Assembly (NCBI GenBank): GCA_965249785.1
Contig: CBDFMU010000026.1
Coordinates: 372,001 to 436,000, forward strand
Source of the DNA: M3007 sp965249785
GTDB lineage: Bacteria > Bacteroidota > Bacteroidia > Chitinophagales > Saprospiraceae
DNA length: 64,000 nt
Direction of reading: 5' to 3'
Each line of letters starts with the position of its first letter. Position 1 is the stretch's first letter. Shown one piece after another: positions 1-8,668 of the stretch. A model generated the notes under the pieces. The model saw only the letters and a list, made by a program, of their open reading frames with translations, was not told where the DNA came from and ran no database searches. The translations under genes and the position numbers were made by a program.

Positions 1-1635
1 GTGCGGGTAAAAACCAAACTGGCGGGCAATGGCAGCAGCTATGTCGGCGTGTCGAATCTGTATGGTCAATACACCATGCCGGCTTCCACCGGCAACTTGA
101 CTGCCGAAGCCATTCCACCCAGCAACTACTGGGCAGCCTGCCAAAAAAGCCTGACGGTGGCCGCCAATGCGACGGGGGTGGTGACCGACTCGCTGGCATT
201 GGGGCTAAAACCCTTGGTGCAATGCCCTAAAATGGAAGTATCACTGTCTTCGCCCTTCCTGCGCCGTTGTTTTGACTCTTACTTAACAGTGGATTATTGC
301 AATACCGGCACTTTACCGGCCACTAATGCGACGGTGGAGGTGACGCTGGATTCATTCTTTGTATTTGAGAGTGCTACCGCCTCTTTACTTGCCCAAAATG
401 GTCAAAAGTTGACCTTCCAGATTGGCGATGTCGGGGTAAACCGTTGTGGACAATTCAAAATTTTCGTGACTGTTTCTTGCGAAGCTGCACTAGGACAAAC
501 GCATTGTTCTTCCGCACATATTTATCCCGATCAGGACTGTGCGAATACCTGGACGGGTTCCTGGCTGGAAACTTCAGCCGAATGTACCGATTCCGGTTTA
601 GTACTGACCATCCACAACCGGGGTGCTGCCATGCAAACGCCGACTACCTACATAGCCACCCGCACCGAATCCTGGACTTCGGGCAACACCAGCATTATTG
701 AACAAGGATCCGTGCAACTCCCGGCGGACGGTACTTTTACTTTGACCGTGCCTGCGCTGGACGATGTGGTGTTTTTCTCTGTGGTACAAGAAGACGGGTT
801 TCCTTACGGCACGTTCACCGGTTTGTTGGCCGAAGGTTGTGGTAGTGACCCCACCAATGCACCTTTTTATGTACATCCCTACGCGAACACCTACGGTTGG
901 GAAGATGAGGAATGCGTCGTGAATCGTGGTAGTTTTGACCCCAATGATAAATCCGCATTTCCGCCGGGTTTCGGAGCTGCAGATTACTTACCACATGGGC
1001 AAACCATTGAATATCAGATTCGTTTTCAAAACACAGGCACCGATACGGCTTTCACGGTAGTGGTACGCGACCAACTTTCTCCGTGGCTGGATTTGACTAC
1101 GATCCGTCCTATTGCTGCGAGCCAACCTTATCTTTTTGAGATCAACGGTCAGGAACTTGTCTTTCGTTTTCCCCATGTTAATCTACCGGATAGCAATATT
1201 AACGAAGCAGCATCGCATGGTTTTCTGCGCTTCACCATTGCGCCGCGTACCGAATTGCCCGATGGCATAGAGATTACTAACCAGGCCCGTATTTATTTTG
1301 ATTTCAATGATCCCGTAATTACTAATACTACCCATTATACGCTGGGGGTGCCTTTCGTGACCAATACCAAAGAGTCGTATTCGCTGCCTGCGCTCACGGT
1401 ATCGCCGAATCCTTCGAGTGGTCTGGCCTTGATTGAATTACCTGCTTCGATACGACTTACGAACGGCCAAATGCTGCACGTTACGGACATGGCCGGACGG
1501 GAAATATATCAACAGCCAATGGAAGGTAACCGTACAGAGTTCCATCTTCCACAACTTGCTTCCGGTTTGTATTTGCTTGCTGTAAGAGCGAAGGACGGCC
1601 AGATCGTGGCAGCGGGAAAATGGGTGAAAAATTGA
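1..1635 (+). CDS. T9SS sorting-domain surface protein, 3' part (5' end outside window)
   Basis: The reading frame is open from the first base, so the true start lies upstream and only the last 544 residues are seen. The visible part is a secreted beta-rich protein. Around residue 310 comes a SFDPNDK motif, followed by a domain with FQNTGTDTAFTVVVRD and IYFDFNDPVITN; this module is common before sorting domains in Bacteroidota, and a paralogous copy occurs in the protein at 52992-56273. The last ~75 residues (VSPNPSSG ... GRE ... LASGLYLLAVR ... KWVKN) form a type A T9SS C-terminal sorting domain, so the protein should be exported by T9SS and anchored or released at the cell surface. A strong hairpin terminator follows. 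The binding target cannot be told. Confidence 0.85.
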   Translation: MRVKTKLAGNGSSYVGVSNLYGQYTMPASTGNLTAEAIPPSNYWAACQKSLTVAANATGVVTDSLALGLKPLVQCPKMEVSLSSPFLRRCFDSYLTVDYCNTGTLPATNATVEVTLDSFFVFESATASLLAQNGQKLTFQIGDVGVNRCGQFKIFVTVSCEAALGQTHCSSAHIYPDQDCANTWTGSWLETSAECTDSGLVLTIHNRGAAMQTPTTYIATRTESWTSGNTSIIEQGSVQLPADGTFTLTVPALDDVVFFSVVQEDGFPYGTFTGLLAEGCGSDPTNAPFYVHPYANTYGWEDEECVVNRGSFDPNDKSAFPPGFGAADYLPHGQTIEYQIRFQNTGTDTAFTVVVRDQLSPWLDLTTIRPIAASQPYLFEINGQELVFRFPHVNLPDSNINEAASHGFLRFTIAPRTELPDGIEITNQARIYFDFNDPVITNTTHYTLGVPFVTNTKESYSLPALTVSPNPSSGLALIELPASIRLTNGQMLHVTDMAGREIYQQPMEGNRTEFHLPQLASGLYLLAVRAKDGQIVAAGKWVKN

Positions 1636-1663
1636 AATTATAGAGAAACAGCAAATTCGCCAC

Positions 1664-1705
1664 TTGCGAGCCGCTTCGGAATACCGGGGCGACTCGCAAT
1701 TTTTT
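1664..1705 (+). terminator. Rho-independent terminator of the T9SS gene
   Basis: TTGCGAG pairs with CTCGCAA, continuing inward as CGCTTCGG against CCGGGGCG (two G-U pairs) around an AATA loop, followed by six T residues. It starts 29 bp after the stop codon. Confidence 0.8.
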
Positions 1706-1769
1706 ATATGAGAGTATTGGTGAAGCAATAAATTCTCCATATAAAATCACCATAATTTAAAACTAGTCG

Positions 1770-1777
1770 TAATTTTG
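1770..1777 (+). promoter_or_regulatory. Putative Bacteroidota -7 promoter element (TAATTTTG)
   Basis: TAATTTTG matches the TAnnTTTG -7 element of Bacteroidota sigma-A promoters and lies about 75 bp before the ATG of the heme lipoprotein gene. No convincing TTTG -33 box was found, so this is tentative. Confidence 0.35.
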
Positions 1778-1852
1778 TTTGGCAATCCTGATAGGCCCGA
1801 AATCGCCCTGGTGCGGTTCGTCACGCTATTTCTACTACCTATCTATTGTACA

Positions 1853-3278
1853 ATGAAAAGAACCTTCCTCGTAGCCGCCGCCATCGTCGCGGCTATTTTT
1901 GCCTGCACCCGTTTGTCGCAAGCACCCGCTCCCACTACCGACCCACCGATTGCAAACTGCTTCTGCGGCGACACAATCCACTGCCAACAGTTCTGTTCCC
2001 AACTGCCGATTGACGTTACCGAAAAATTCAATCCGGGCTACGATGGGGCTTTGACGCCAACTTTTCAGCCGCCGTTCGATGTGTTTTCCTGGCAAACTTT
2101 TATTGCCCTGAATTGGCCCGCCGATGCCAAAGGCAATCCGATGAAATGTTCGATTGGCGATTCGCTCCAAGCCCCGCGCGTTTGGGAGAGGCTACACTGA
2201 TCCGGCGCAGCTGTTCAGCGGCAATGCACCGTTGCAGTTGGCCATTACCGACGCCAATGCGCGCGGACAGAAGTTTTTCTTTCGTTTTTCCAAAAGTCCG
2301 CACCCGCTGCATGATGGCATGATGCCTTCCACCAAATTCGGGGAAAGAGAAGCCGACGGCCATGCTTTGATTGACCGTAACCTGAACTTTGCGCTCTTCG
2401 AGGTGCGTATCAATCCCGACGAGGCCAGTTTTATTCGCGACAGCGGACTGACCACGCTGGCGGGTATTGATGCTTATTATCAACGGAATAAAAAGAAGAA
2501 TCCGGCTTTTTCATTGCCTGCCAGCCAATTTCCTGCGACTGTCGGAGCAATGGAAATCAAAGCCTCCTGGCGCATTCTCGACCCCAGTAAGGGCGACGAC
2601 ACGACCCGTTATTATACCCGTGATGCCATTATTTCGGTGCCGAAGAAAAACAGTGCTACCGGACAGGCTTTCACCGTACAGGCAAAAGTCGGGCTGGTGG
2701 GGATGCACATCATTCGCAAAACCGGTAACTTTCCCATCCTGATCTGGAGTACCTTTGAGCACATGGACAATACGCCCGATGACGTGCAGGCTGCACAGAC
2801 GGCCCACGACACCAAAAAACGCTGGTCATTTTACAATGTGGAATGCCTGAGTTGTCCGATTGATTCGCCGCCGGTACTTGCCCCATCCGATAGCGGCCAT
2901 TACAAATGGAATCCTAACCCGCCGTACGCCAAGAAATATGCCGTCACCGTACCCAGCGAACAGGGCGAATTCGGCAGCCAGGTGACGCGTCTTTACCCGA
3001 TCTATTACCGCACCCAACAGGTAAATCAACTGTGGCAAACCAAACTGCAAGGCACCGTTTGGGCCAATTACCGGCTCGTGGGTAGCCAATGGACGCTGCC
3101 CAATGACGACGGCACCAACAACACGAAGAATGTACCTTTCCGACTGGGCAACACAACACTCGAGACCTTCATCCAGGTGAATGCTTCCTGTATTCACTGT
3201 CACGGTTTTGCGAGCGTGGTAGCTGGTAAGGACACGATTGCTACGGATTTTAGTTTTTTGTTTGGGGAGGCGAAGTAG
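1853..3278 (+). pseudogene. Heme-c (CxxCH) lipoprotein, interrupted by one frameshift
   Basis: Starting at the ATG at 1853, the protein begins MKRTFLVAAAIVAAIFAC, a lipoprotein-type signal peptide with a cysteine at the end of the hydrophobic stretch. The frame breaks near 2185: one frame reads ...APRVWERLH-stop, and the protein resumes in the +1 frame as GYTDPAQLFSG and runs to 3278. Joined, it would be about 475 residues. Near the C terminus is ASCIHCHGFAS, a CxxCH heme-c attachment motif; an upstream CLSCP pair may also bind metal or form a disulfide. Function is unknown; a periplasmic electron-transfer role is an inference from the heme motif. Either a one-base indel has killed the gene or the sequence has an error here; both halves are otherwise well preserved, which favours a recent event. 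Confidence 0.65.
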
Positions 3279-3360
3279 ATAAATGGAGGACGGGCTCCCA
3301 TTACTGGCTATCTCGTTTCCACGGTGCAAGGTTTAGGTATGTTACGGTTATGTTTGCAGC

Positions 3361-3413
3361 AATAAGACTCGCCCTGCTTCCCATCGGATCAGCGTACTAG
3401 GGCGAGTCTTATT
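3361..3413. terminator. Bidirectional terminator hairpin
   Basis: A perfect 15-bp inverted repeat (AATAAGACTCGCCCT / AGGGCGAGTCTTATT, 23-nt loop) sits between the 3' ends of the convergent heme lipoprotein gene and the antitoxin gene. Confidence 0.75.
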
Positions 3414-3416
3414 ATT

Positions 3417-3800
3417 TCAATGGTTGCCCTTTCTACTTGCTTTTTCATACTGAATGACAGGCTCTGCAATAGCTTGCAATGCTTCCATATTCTGAACAGT
3501 TTTTTCAAAAAACGTCCCCTTATGGTATTCGCTCCGAGGCACAACCAAAATTTCGGCTTCCAATACAGTTTCCATTTTCACAATACTTTTCAGCGTGATG
3601 TTGTGCAGGCCTGACAGCCAGCGGCTCACTTCTGATTCGGTTTTGCCCATTGTTTTGGCCAAATCTTTTTGTGTCCAGCCTTTTTGCTGTAACAAGTCGT
3701 TGACCCGGAAGGCAACATCTAAGTTTTTGCGCACGTAAATATGGGTTTCCGGCTTTGTGCGGGCGCGAATGCGCTCAATAGTGCTTTCTTTCATATTCAT
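3417..3800 (-). CDS. HigA/XRE-type antitoxin
   Basis: A 127-residue helix-turn-helix protein. The XRE/Cro-type HTH (QQKGWTQKDLAKTMGK, then SEVSRWLSGLHN) covers about residues 36-70, and the N-terminal part (IRARTKPETHIYV) looks like an interaction segment. It overlaps the upstream toxin gene by 4 bp (ATGA), so the two are probably translationally coupled. In such pairs the antitoxin binds and inhibits the toxin and represses the operon. The toxin-first order matches HigBA rather than RelBE. The family assignment is firm for XRE; the specific name HigA is an inference from gene order. Confidence 0.75.
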   Translation of the reverse strand: MNMKESTIERIRARTKPETHIYVRKNLDVAFRVNDLLQQKGWTQKDLAKTMGKTESEVSRWLSGLHNITLKSIVKMETVLEAEILVVPRSEYHKGTFFEKTVQNMEALQAIAEPVIQYEKASRKGNH

Positions 3801-4288
3801 AGGACAAGTTCAAAATTTTGAGGGTAGGTCAAGCGAGTTCCATTGTCTGTTATTCGCAATTCGCCAGATTGTAAATTTTCGTCAATACCGCCCGCCAAAC
3901 GGTTAGCCTGAACAAAATATGGCTTTACATTAGGGCAATTTTGAGCAGTAGCTGCGGTCTTCACACCCCCATTGAAAAGAACCACAATATGGTCGTTTAG
4001 ACGCAGGCAATACAGGCGCAAGTTGTTGATTGCCAAATGCCCCAAACGCTGTTTAGGGGGCAGGGCATGGGCTTTATCCTCATGTCGAAACAACCAAGAC
4101 AGTGCGCCTCTATTTTTCGCAATCTCATCCAACCAAGCGACCAATTCTTCCAATTCTTCCCGGCCTTCATGTCGGAGTAGGAAGTCTTCAAATTCTGGGT
4201 GAAATTTTTGCTCAAACTGAACGGTATAAAACCGGGTTTTTCGCCCACTCAATTCATCCAGTTCCAGTAGGCTGACAAAAGTATTCAC
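3797..4288 (-). CDS. RelE/HigB-superfamily toxin-like protein
   Basis: A 163-residue basic/acidic protein directly upstream of, and overlapping by 4 bp, an XRE antitoxin gene. The core (FEDFLLRH ... LEELVAWLDEIAKNRGA ... LRLYCLRLNDHIVVLFNGGVK) resembles the RelE/ParE-superfamily fold of phage Gp49/HigB-like toxins, in which strands around RLYC and VVLFNGG form the mRNA-interferase sheet. It is longer than a typical HigB (about 100 residues), with extra sequence at both ends. The start at 4288 is the first in-frame ATG. A ribosome-dependent mRNA cleavage role is inferred from gene pair and weak motif similarity only. Confidence 0.6.
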   Translation of the reverse strand: MNTFVSLLELDELSGRKTRFYTVQFEQKFHPEFEDFLLRHEGREELEELVAWLDEIAKNRGALSWLFRHEDKAHALPPKQRLGHLAINNLRLYCLRLNDHIVVLFNGGVKTAATAQNCPNVKPYFVQANRLAGGIDENLQSGELRITDNGTRLTYPQNFELVL

Positions 4289-4455
4289 TTATACGCTAAT
4301 TTTTTGCAAAGGTTCATATTTATTTTTAAAATACAAGCGTTCATGTCTTGCTTTTTTGCCGTGTTGGGCAAATACCGTAACGATTTTTGAGGTGTCCCTT
4401 CTTTGTCCTCAAATCCACCGCCGCACTTGGGCGAGACAGTGAAAATCACAATTGC

Positions 4456-4463
4456 TACTTTTG
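4456..4463 (+). promoter_or_regulatory. Putative -7 promoter element for the AsmA gene (TACTTTTG)
   Basis: TACTTTTG fits TAnnTTTG and lies 67 bp before the preferred ATG at 4530. It also argues against starts further upstream in the same frame. Confidence 0.4.
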
Positions 4464-4529
4464 TGGCCGCTAAACCCGTATGCTCTCTATCGGCCATCCC
4501 TTATACCTCACCACTCCACCAGCACCGTC

Positions 4530-7154
4530 ATGTCCGCACCCTACACGCCCACGCCCACACCCACACCCCGTAAGAGCCGATTGCGCCGCCTCCTTATTGG
4601 ATTGCTGCTTATTATTGGTATTCCGCTCTTGTTATTGGTCGGCGTTGCCCTCTTTTTCGATAGCCAGGTCACGCAGCAGGTGGTACACGAGATTAATAAA
4701 AACCTGAAAAACGACCTGGTGGTCGGCGATGCCAGCCTGTCCCTTTTTTCGGGTTTCCCCAATGCTTCCGTTGACCTGGAAAACGTGCGTTTGAAAGATG
4801 CGATGGGTGGCTACTTGCTGGCGGCGGAGGAAATTTCTTTCCGCTTTGATCTGGCTAGTCTGTTTGGCGACCACATTAAAGTACATAGTGTGCGGGTGCG
4901 TAATGGGGCATTGCGATTGGTCGTCAATTTAAAAGGGCAATCGAATACCGACATTTTTAAGGAAACTAAAAAAACGGCACCGACTACGGAAAGCAACCTG
5001 CAAATAGCCCTGGAAAATGCAGAGCTGGAACACGTGGCGGTATTGTACGACAATAAAAAAACCAGACAAATCGTGGATTTGATGGTTAATCAGGCAGGGT
5101 TGGGGGGCAATTTTTCGGCTAATCAATTCAGTCTCAGCAGCCAGGCCGACTTGAAAATCGCTCGCGTAGAATCTGGCGGCAGCAATTACCTGGTTGGAGA
5201 ACCAATTAGCTATGATGCAGTGCTAGCCGTGGATTTGCAAAAAGGCTTGTACGACCTCCAGCGCGTGGAAGTACAATTGGGCAAAAACACCTTTTCGATG
5301 GATGGCACTGCACTGGTGAAGCCTGATTTTACCGATTTGAATCTCAAATTAGTGAGTCAGGAAGGCGACATTTCGATGCTGGCCAACCTGCTGCCCGGAC
5401 AGTACCATGTTTATTTTAATGACTTCCAAAGCACCGGCAACTACACCTGCACCGGTCTCGTAAAGGGCCGCGTGAGCAAGACTGAAACGCCACTGGTGAG
5501 CTTTGAAGTGGCCCTCCGCGATGGTAAAGTGAGTTCCGAGAAATTACAAAGCCCGCTGCGCAACGTATCCTTCAAAGCGCGTTACAATGCTCAGCCCGAT
5601 GGTTCCGGTGATTTCGAGGTGGCTGATTTTAAGGGCGATTTCGGTGGTCAGCCACTCACCATGAACCTGAAAATCAGCAATTTAAGTGATCCACTAGTAG
5701 ATTTCAATTGTACTGGCACCCTTCCACTAGCAGCCGCCTATGGCTTATTGGACAACGAAGGGGTCACTGACGGCGACGGGATGCTACGCCTCCACAACCT
5801 GACGGTGCACGGCCGCTATGCCGACATTACCAGTATGCGCACCATCGCCAACGTGCAGGCCTCCGGCGAGGTACAGTTTGAGCAGGCAGCACTGACCTAT
5901 AACAAAGTGCCAGTGGCGATAGACAATGGTTTTCTGCGCTTGCAGGACAACGTTTTTCGCGTGGATAGCCTGCGTATGCGAGCAGGGAAAAGTGATTTTG
6001 CCCTCAACGGGAACGCCAAAAATCTGCTCCCGGTGCTCTTCGCGGATTCTCTGAATACCACCGACGCTTTCCTCGATTTTACGGCCCGGATGCAGACCCA
6101 AAATCTGGATATAGATGAGTTGCTCGGTATGTTTACCGTACAACAGACGGCTTCCCAGGCAGGTGGGCAACAAATGCTGGATTCGCTGCACATCGAAAAA
6201 AATGCGGAGCGTAAGCAGAATACCGATAAGTTGCGCGGTAGTTTCGAGGCCGCTATTGCCAATTTCAAATATGGGAAAATAGAAGGACACAGTTTTGGCG
6301 GCAAACTCACCTTCGACCATAATGAATTGATTATCAGTGGCAATACGCAGGCTATGAATGGCAACCTGCAACTGGATGGCAATGCTTACTTTGAGCAAAA
6401 GCCATCTTTGAAAATGTATATCACCGCCCAAAATCTCGATCTGCAAACCATGATGGCGCAGTGTGAAAATTTCGGGCAGGAGGTTATCACCGACCAAAAT
6501 TTGCGCGGTCGTCTCAGTGGACGCATGGTGCTGTGGGCCTACTGGAATGATAAGGGTGAGTTTGATATGGAGCGGCTCCACGCCTTTGCCGATTTACATG
6601 GTAATGATGGCGAAATGGTCAATCTTAAGATGCTGGAAGATTTCAGCACTTTTGTCCACCTCGAAGATTTGCGTCGGGTAAAGTTCACGAATATGCAAAA
6701 CTACCTGGAAATCACCCATCAAAAACTCTATTTACCAGCTATGCTCATCCAGAGCAATGCCCTGAATCTAACGCTTTCCGGCACCCATACTTTTAATAAT
6801 GATATTGATTATAAACTGAAAATCAATGCTGGACAGGTGCTCATGAACCGAATGCGCAAGCATGACAATGATCTTGATCCATTGCCAGCCGAAAAAGGCT
6901 TGTTCAATCTATATTATACGATTGTTGGAAATCTGGACAAATACGATATGAAACGCGGCAAAAAGGCCGTCAAAACCGATTTTGAGCAGAGTGAAGGCCG
7001 CCGCAAGGTCATAGCTGCTGCCCTGGATGCTGAATTCCGGCAAATGGTACTGGCCAATGCCGCGACTATAGCGAATATACAGACTGCGCCCGCTCCTGCT
7101 GGACCGCAGGAAGAATATTTGGAAGAAATACAAGGCGGCGATGGGCATCAGTAG
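4530..7154 (+). CDS. AsmA-family inner-membrane/periplasmic protein
   Basis: An 874-residue protein of the AsmA/TamB-like superfamily. Residues 1-15 are a short basic and Thr/Pro-rich cytoplasmic tail, followed by one transmembrane helix (LLIGLLLIIGIPLLLLVGVA) and a long beta-rich periplasmic body. The start of the body (NKNLKNDLVVGDASLSLFSGFPNASVDLENV) is a typical AsmA N-terminal motif; the C-terminal LTLSGTHTFNNDIDYKLKINAG is the typical AsmA end. AsmA-like proteins are bridge-shaped and are implicated in phospholipid traffic to, or assembly of, the outer membrane. The start at 4530 (MSAPYTPTPTP) is preferred because a promoter-like element lies at 4456; in-frame ATGs at 4452 and 4479 exist. 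It stands alone, without operon partners. Confidence 0.85.
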   Translation: MSAPYTPTPTPTPRKSRLRRLLIGLLLIIGIPLLLLVGVALFFDSQVTQQVVHEINKNLKNDLVVGDASLSLFSGFPNASVDLENVRLKDAMGGYLLAAEEISFRFDLASLFGDHIKVHSVRVRNGALRLVVNLKGQSNTDIFKETKKTAPTTESNLQIALENAELEHVAVLYDNKKTRQIVDLMVNQAGLGGNFSANQFSLSSQADLKIARVESGGSNYLVGEPISYDAVLAVDLQKGLYDLQRVEVQLGKNTFSMDGTALVKPDFTDLNLKLVSQEGDISMLANLLPGQYHVYFNDFQSTGNYTCTGLVKGRVSKTETPLVSFEVALRDGKVSSEKLQSPLRNVSFKARYNAQPDGSGDFEVADFKGDFGGQPLTMNLKISNLSDPLVDFNCTGTLPLAAAYGLLDNEGVTDGDGMLRLHNLTVHGRYADITSMRTIANVQASGEVQFEQAALTYNKVPVAIDNGFLRLQDNVFRVDSLRMRAGKSDFALNGNAKNLLPVLFADSLNTTDAFLDFTARMQTQNLDIDELLGMFTVQQTASQAGGQQMLDSLHIEKNAERKQNTDKLRGSFEAAIANFKYGKIEGHSFGGKLTFDHNELIISGNTQAMNGNLQLDGNAYFEQKPSLKMYITAQNLDLQTMMAQCENFGQEVITDQNLRGRLSGRMVLWAYWNDKGEFDMERLHAFADLHGNDGEMVNLKMLEDFSTFVHLEDLRRVKFTNMQNYLEITHQKLYLPAMLIQSNALNLTLSGTHTFNNDIDYKLKINAGQVLMNRMRKHDNDLDPLPAEKGLFNLYYTIVGNLDKYDMKRGKKAVKTDFEQSEGRRKVIAAALDAEFRQMVLANAATIANIQTAPAPAGPQEEYLEEIQGGDGHQ

Positions 7155-7747
7155 TATAAATGATAATTAATAAAATAGTTAAGTAGTTGATAAATAACAT
7201 TTTGTACACGAAGGGAAAATGTGAAATGTCATGATACAATATTTGTCTTCTAACAGACAATTTTCTACATCTGCTTTATGTCGTTATGGCACGTTAATAT
7301 GCTGCCCAAATTTTGTACTTATATTGCCCAACAATAAAATATTTGGTATACAAGTGAGCAATTTTATGCCCATAAATTATTTTAAAAAGTACGGCACAGG
7401 ATTTTCGCAGAATAACGCGTAAAAAACATTTGGCTCCCGTATCGTTTTGTACCTGATCCGCCGCCCTGGCAGACTGGTTAATATACCCCTGTCCATCTTT
7501 TCTAATTATAATTGATTGCCCTGACGTATGTGCTGTTGGAACCAGTGCATGGGCATACTCTACCTACAACCCAACAGTGCTATGTTTTAAGGCAATTTTT
7601 ATTGTGGCTTTCCACAATATGGGTTATTGTATTGATTTTTCCTTAATAATTCTACTAATACTGCATAGAGTCTAAATGGTGGGACTCTATTACTCCCGGT
7701 TACTCTTTTGGCTTTCCCCACAGAGATGGCTATCTGTGGATATATTA
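7155..7747. other. AT-rich non-coding stretch
   Basis: About 590 bp without a convincing gene; short open frames here are low complexity and lack family similarity. It contains an 8-bp hairpin (ATAGAGTC 7665-7672 / GACTCTAT 7683-7690, 10-nt loop) just before the insertion sequence. The A+T content is higher than in the flanking genes, which fits a degraded region. Confidence 0.6.
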
Positions 7748-8626
7748 GAGTTCTTGCGAAACTCATAAAAGGTTGATTTCCAGGTTACAAATGGCTGCAA
7801 ACAGGTTGAATCGTAGTCCGAATCGGCGTCTTCTATTTCGGTATTGAGTGGAAAAAATCTTGAACCTTTTGATAAAAGCCAATGCATTTTCGACTTTGAT
7901 TCTTACCGCAGATAATTCTTTATTTTCCTGTTTTTCTGAGGTAGTCAGTGGATTAAGTTTGGTCGATTTTATCGGTATAACGCTGTTTTTCAAGAGTTTT
8001 TGAATGCCCTGATAGCCCGAATCTCCTAAAAGCAAAACAGAGGGAGACAAACGAATCTTGCTTTTTTTGAACAATTTAAAGTCGTGCCAGTGACCTTTAC
8101 CAAAAGCGGTGCAGATAATTTGACCATTCTTTTGATCAATAATTACTTGTGTTTTGAGGTGGTGGTGCTTCTTTTTGGAAGAATAGAAAGAGCGCTGTTT
8201 TTTTTTGGCCGCTCAATTTTTGTTTCCGTGGCATCTACAATCACCATTTCAAACTGCATATCGCTGGCTTGCAAGGCTTTACGCCCTGGAAGACTAAATT
8301 CACCTGAACGAATCAGCAACTCTTCGGCCCGTTTAATACATCGGTAGGCATTGGACTCACTTAAACCATAACTGTTAGCAATATGAAAATAGGTCCGGTA
8401 TTCGCGGTTGTATTCCAGCATCATCAACAATTGATCGGCAGTACACAGCACCGAAGGCCGCCCTTTTATCTTTTTACTTTGAGCCAAGGCCGATTCATAA
8501 ACTGTCAGCATCGTGGCAAAGGTCTCCTTGCGAACCCCTGTCAAACGACGAAACTCATTGGCATTCAAGGTTTTAATCTGATCATATTTGCTCATGCCGC
8601 AAATTTAATAACTTTCGCAAGAAGTC
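7748..8626 (-). mobile_element. IS5-type insertion sequence, 879 bp
   Basis: The element is bounded by imperfect 19-bp terminal inverted repeats: 7748-7766 (GAGTTCTTGCGAAACTCAT) and the complement of 8608-8626 (GACTTCTTGCGAAAGTTAT), 16 of 19 identical. TA lies immediately outside both ends; it is either a 2-bp target duplication or two more bases of the inverted repeat, since TA is its own complement. The interior encodes a two-frame DDE transposase on the minus strand. Size, two-frame layout and domain type fit the IS427/IS1031-like groups of IS5. The right end is only 42 bp from the ATG of the adhesin at 8669. Confidence 0.8.
7763..8595 (-). CDS. IS5-type DDE transposase expressed by -1 frameshifting (orfA 8595-8143, orfB 8074-7763)
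   Basis: orfA (150 residues) has an N-terminal HTH (YNREYRTYFHIANSYGLSES) and the first catalytic aspartate (VIVDATETKIERPKK). The frame then changes by -1 at a run of nine A (minus strand; plus-strand T run 8198-8206), after which the protein continues QRSFYSSKKKHHHLKTQ through LLGDSGYQGI (second D) to VENALAFIKRFKI (E), completing the DDE triad. The A_AAA_AAA heptamer is a classic slippery site, and many IS elements need exactly this frameshift, so the fused ~277-residue protein is probably functional. A simple indel in a homopolymer is the alternative. orfB overlaps the left inverted repeat. Confidence 0.8.
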
Positions 8627-8668
8627 TACTAACCCTTATTCGTACTTCACCATTAAAATCACAGTATT

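Noticed and set aside
5784..6581. 265-codon minus-strand frame
   Set aside because: Shadow of the AsmA-family gene, no family features.
7231..7422. 63-codon frame in the AT-rich spacer
   Set aside because: No family resemblance and expected by chance in AT-rich DNA.
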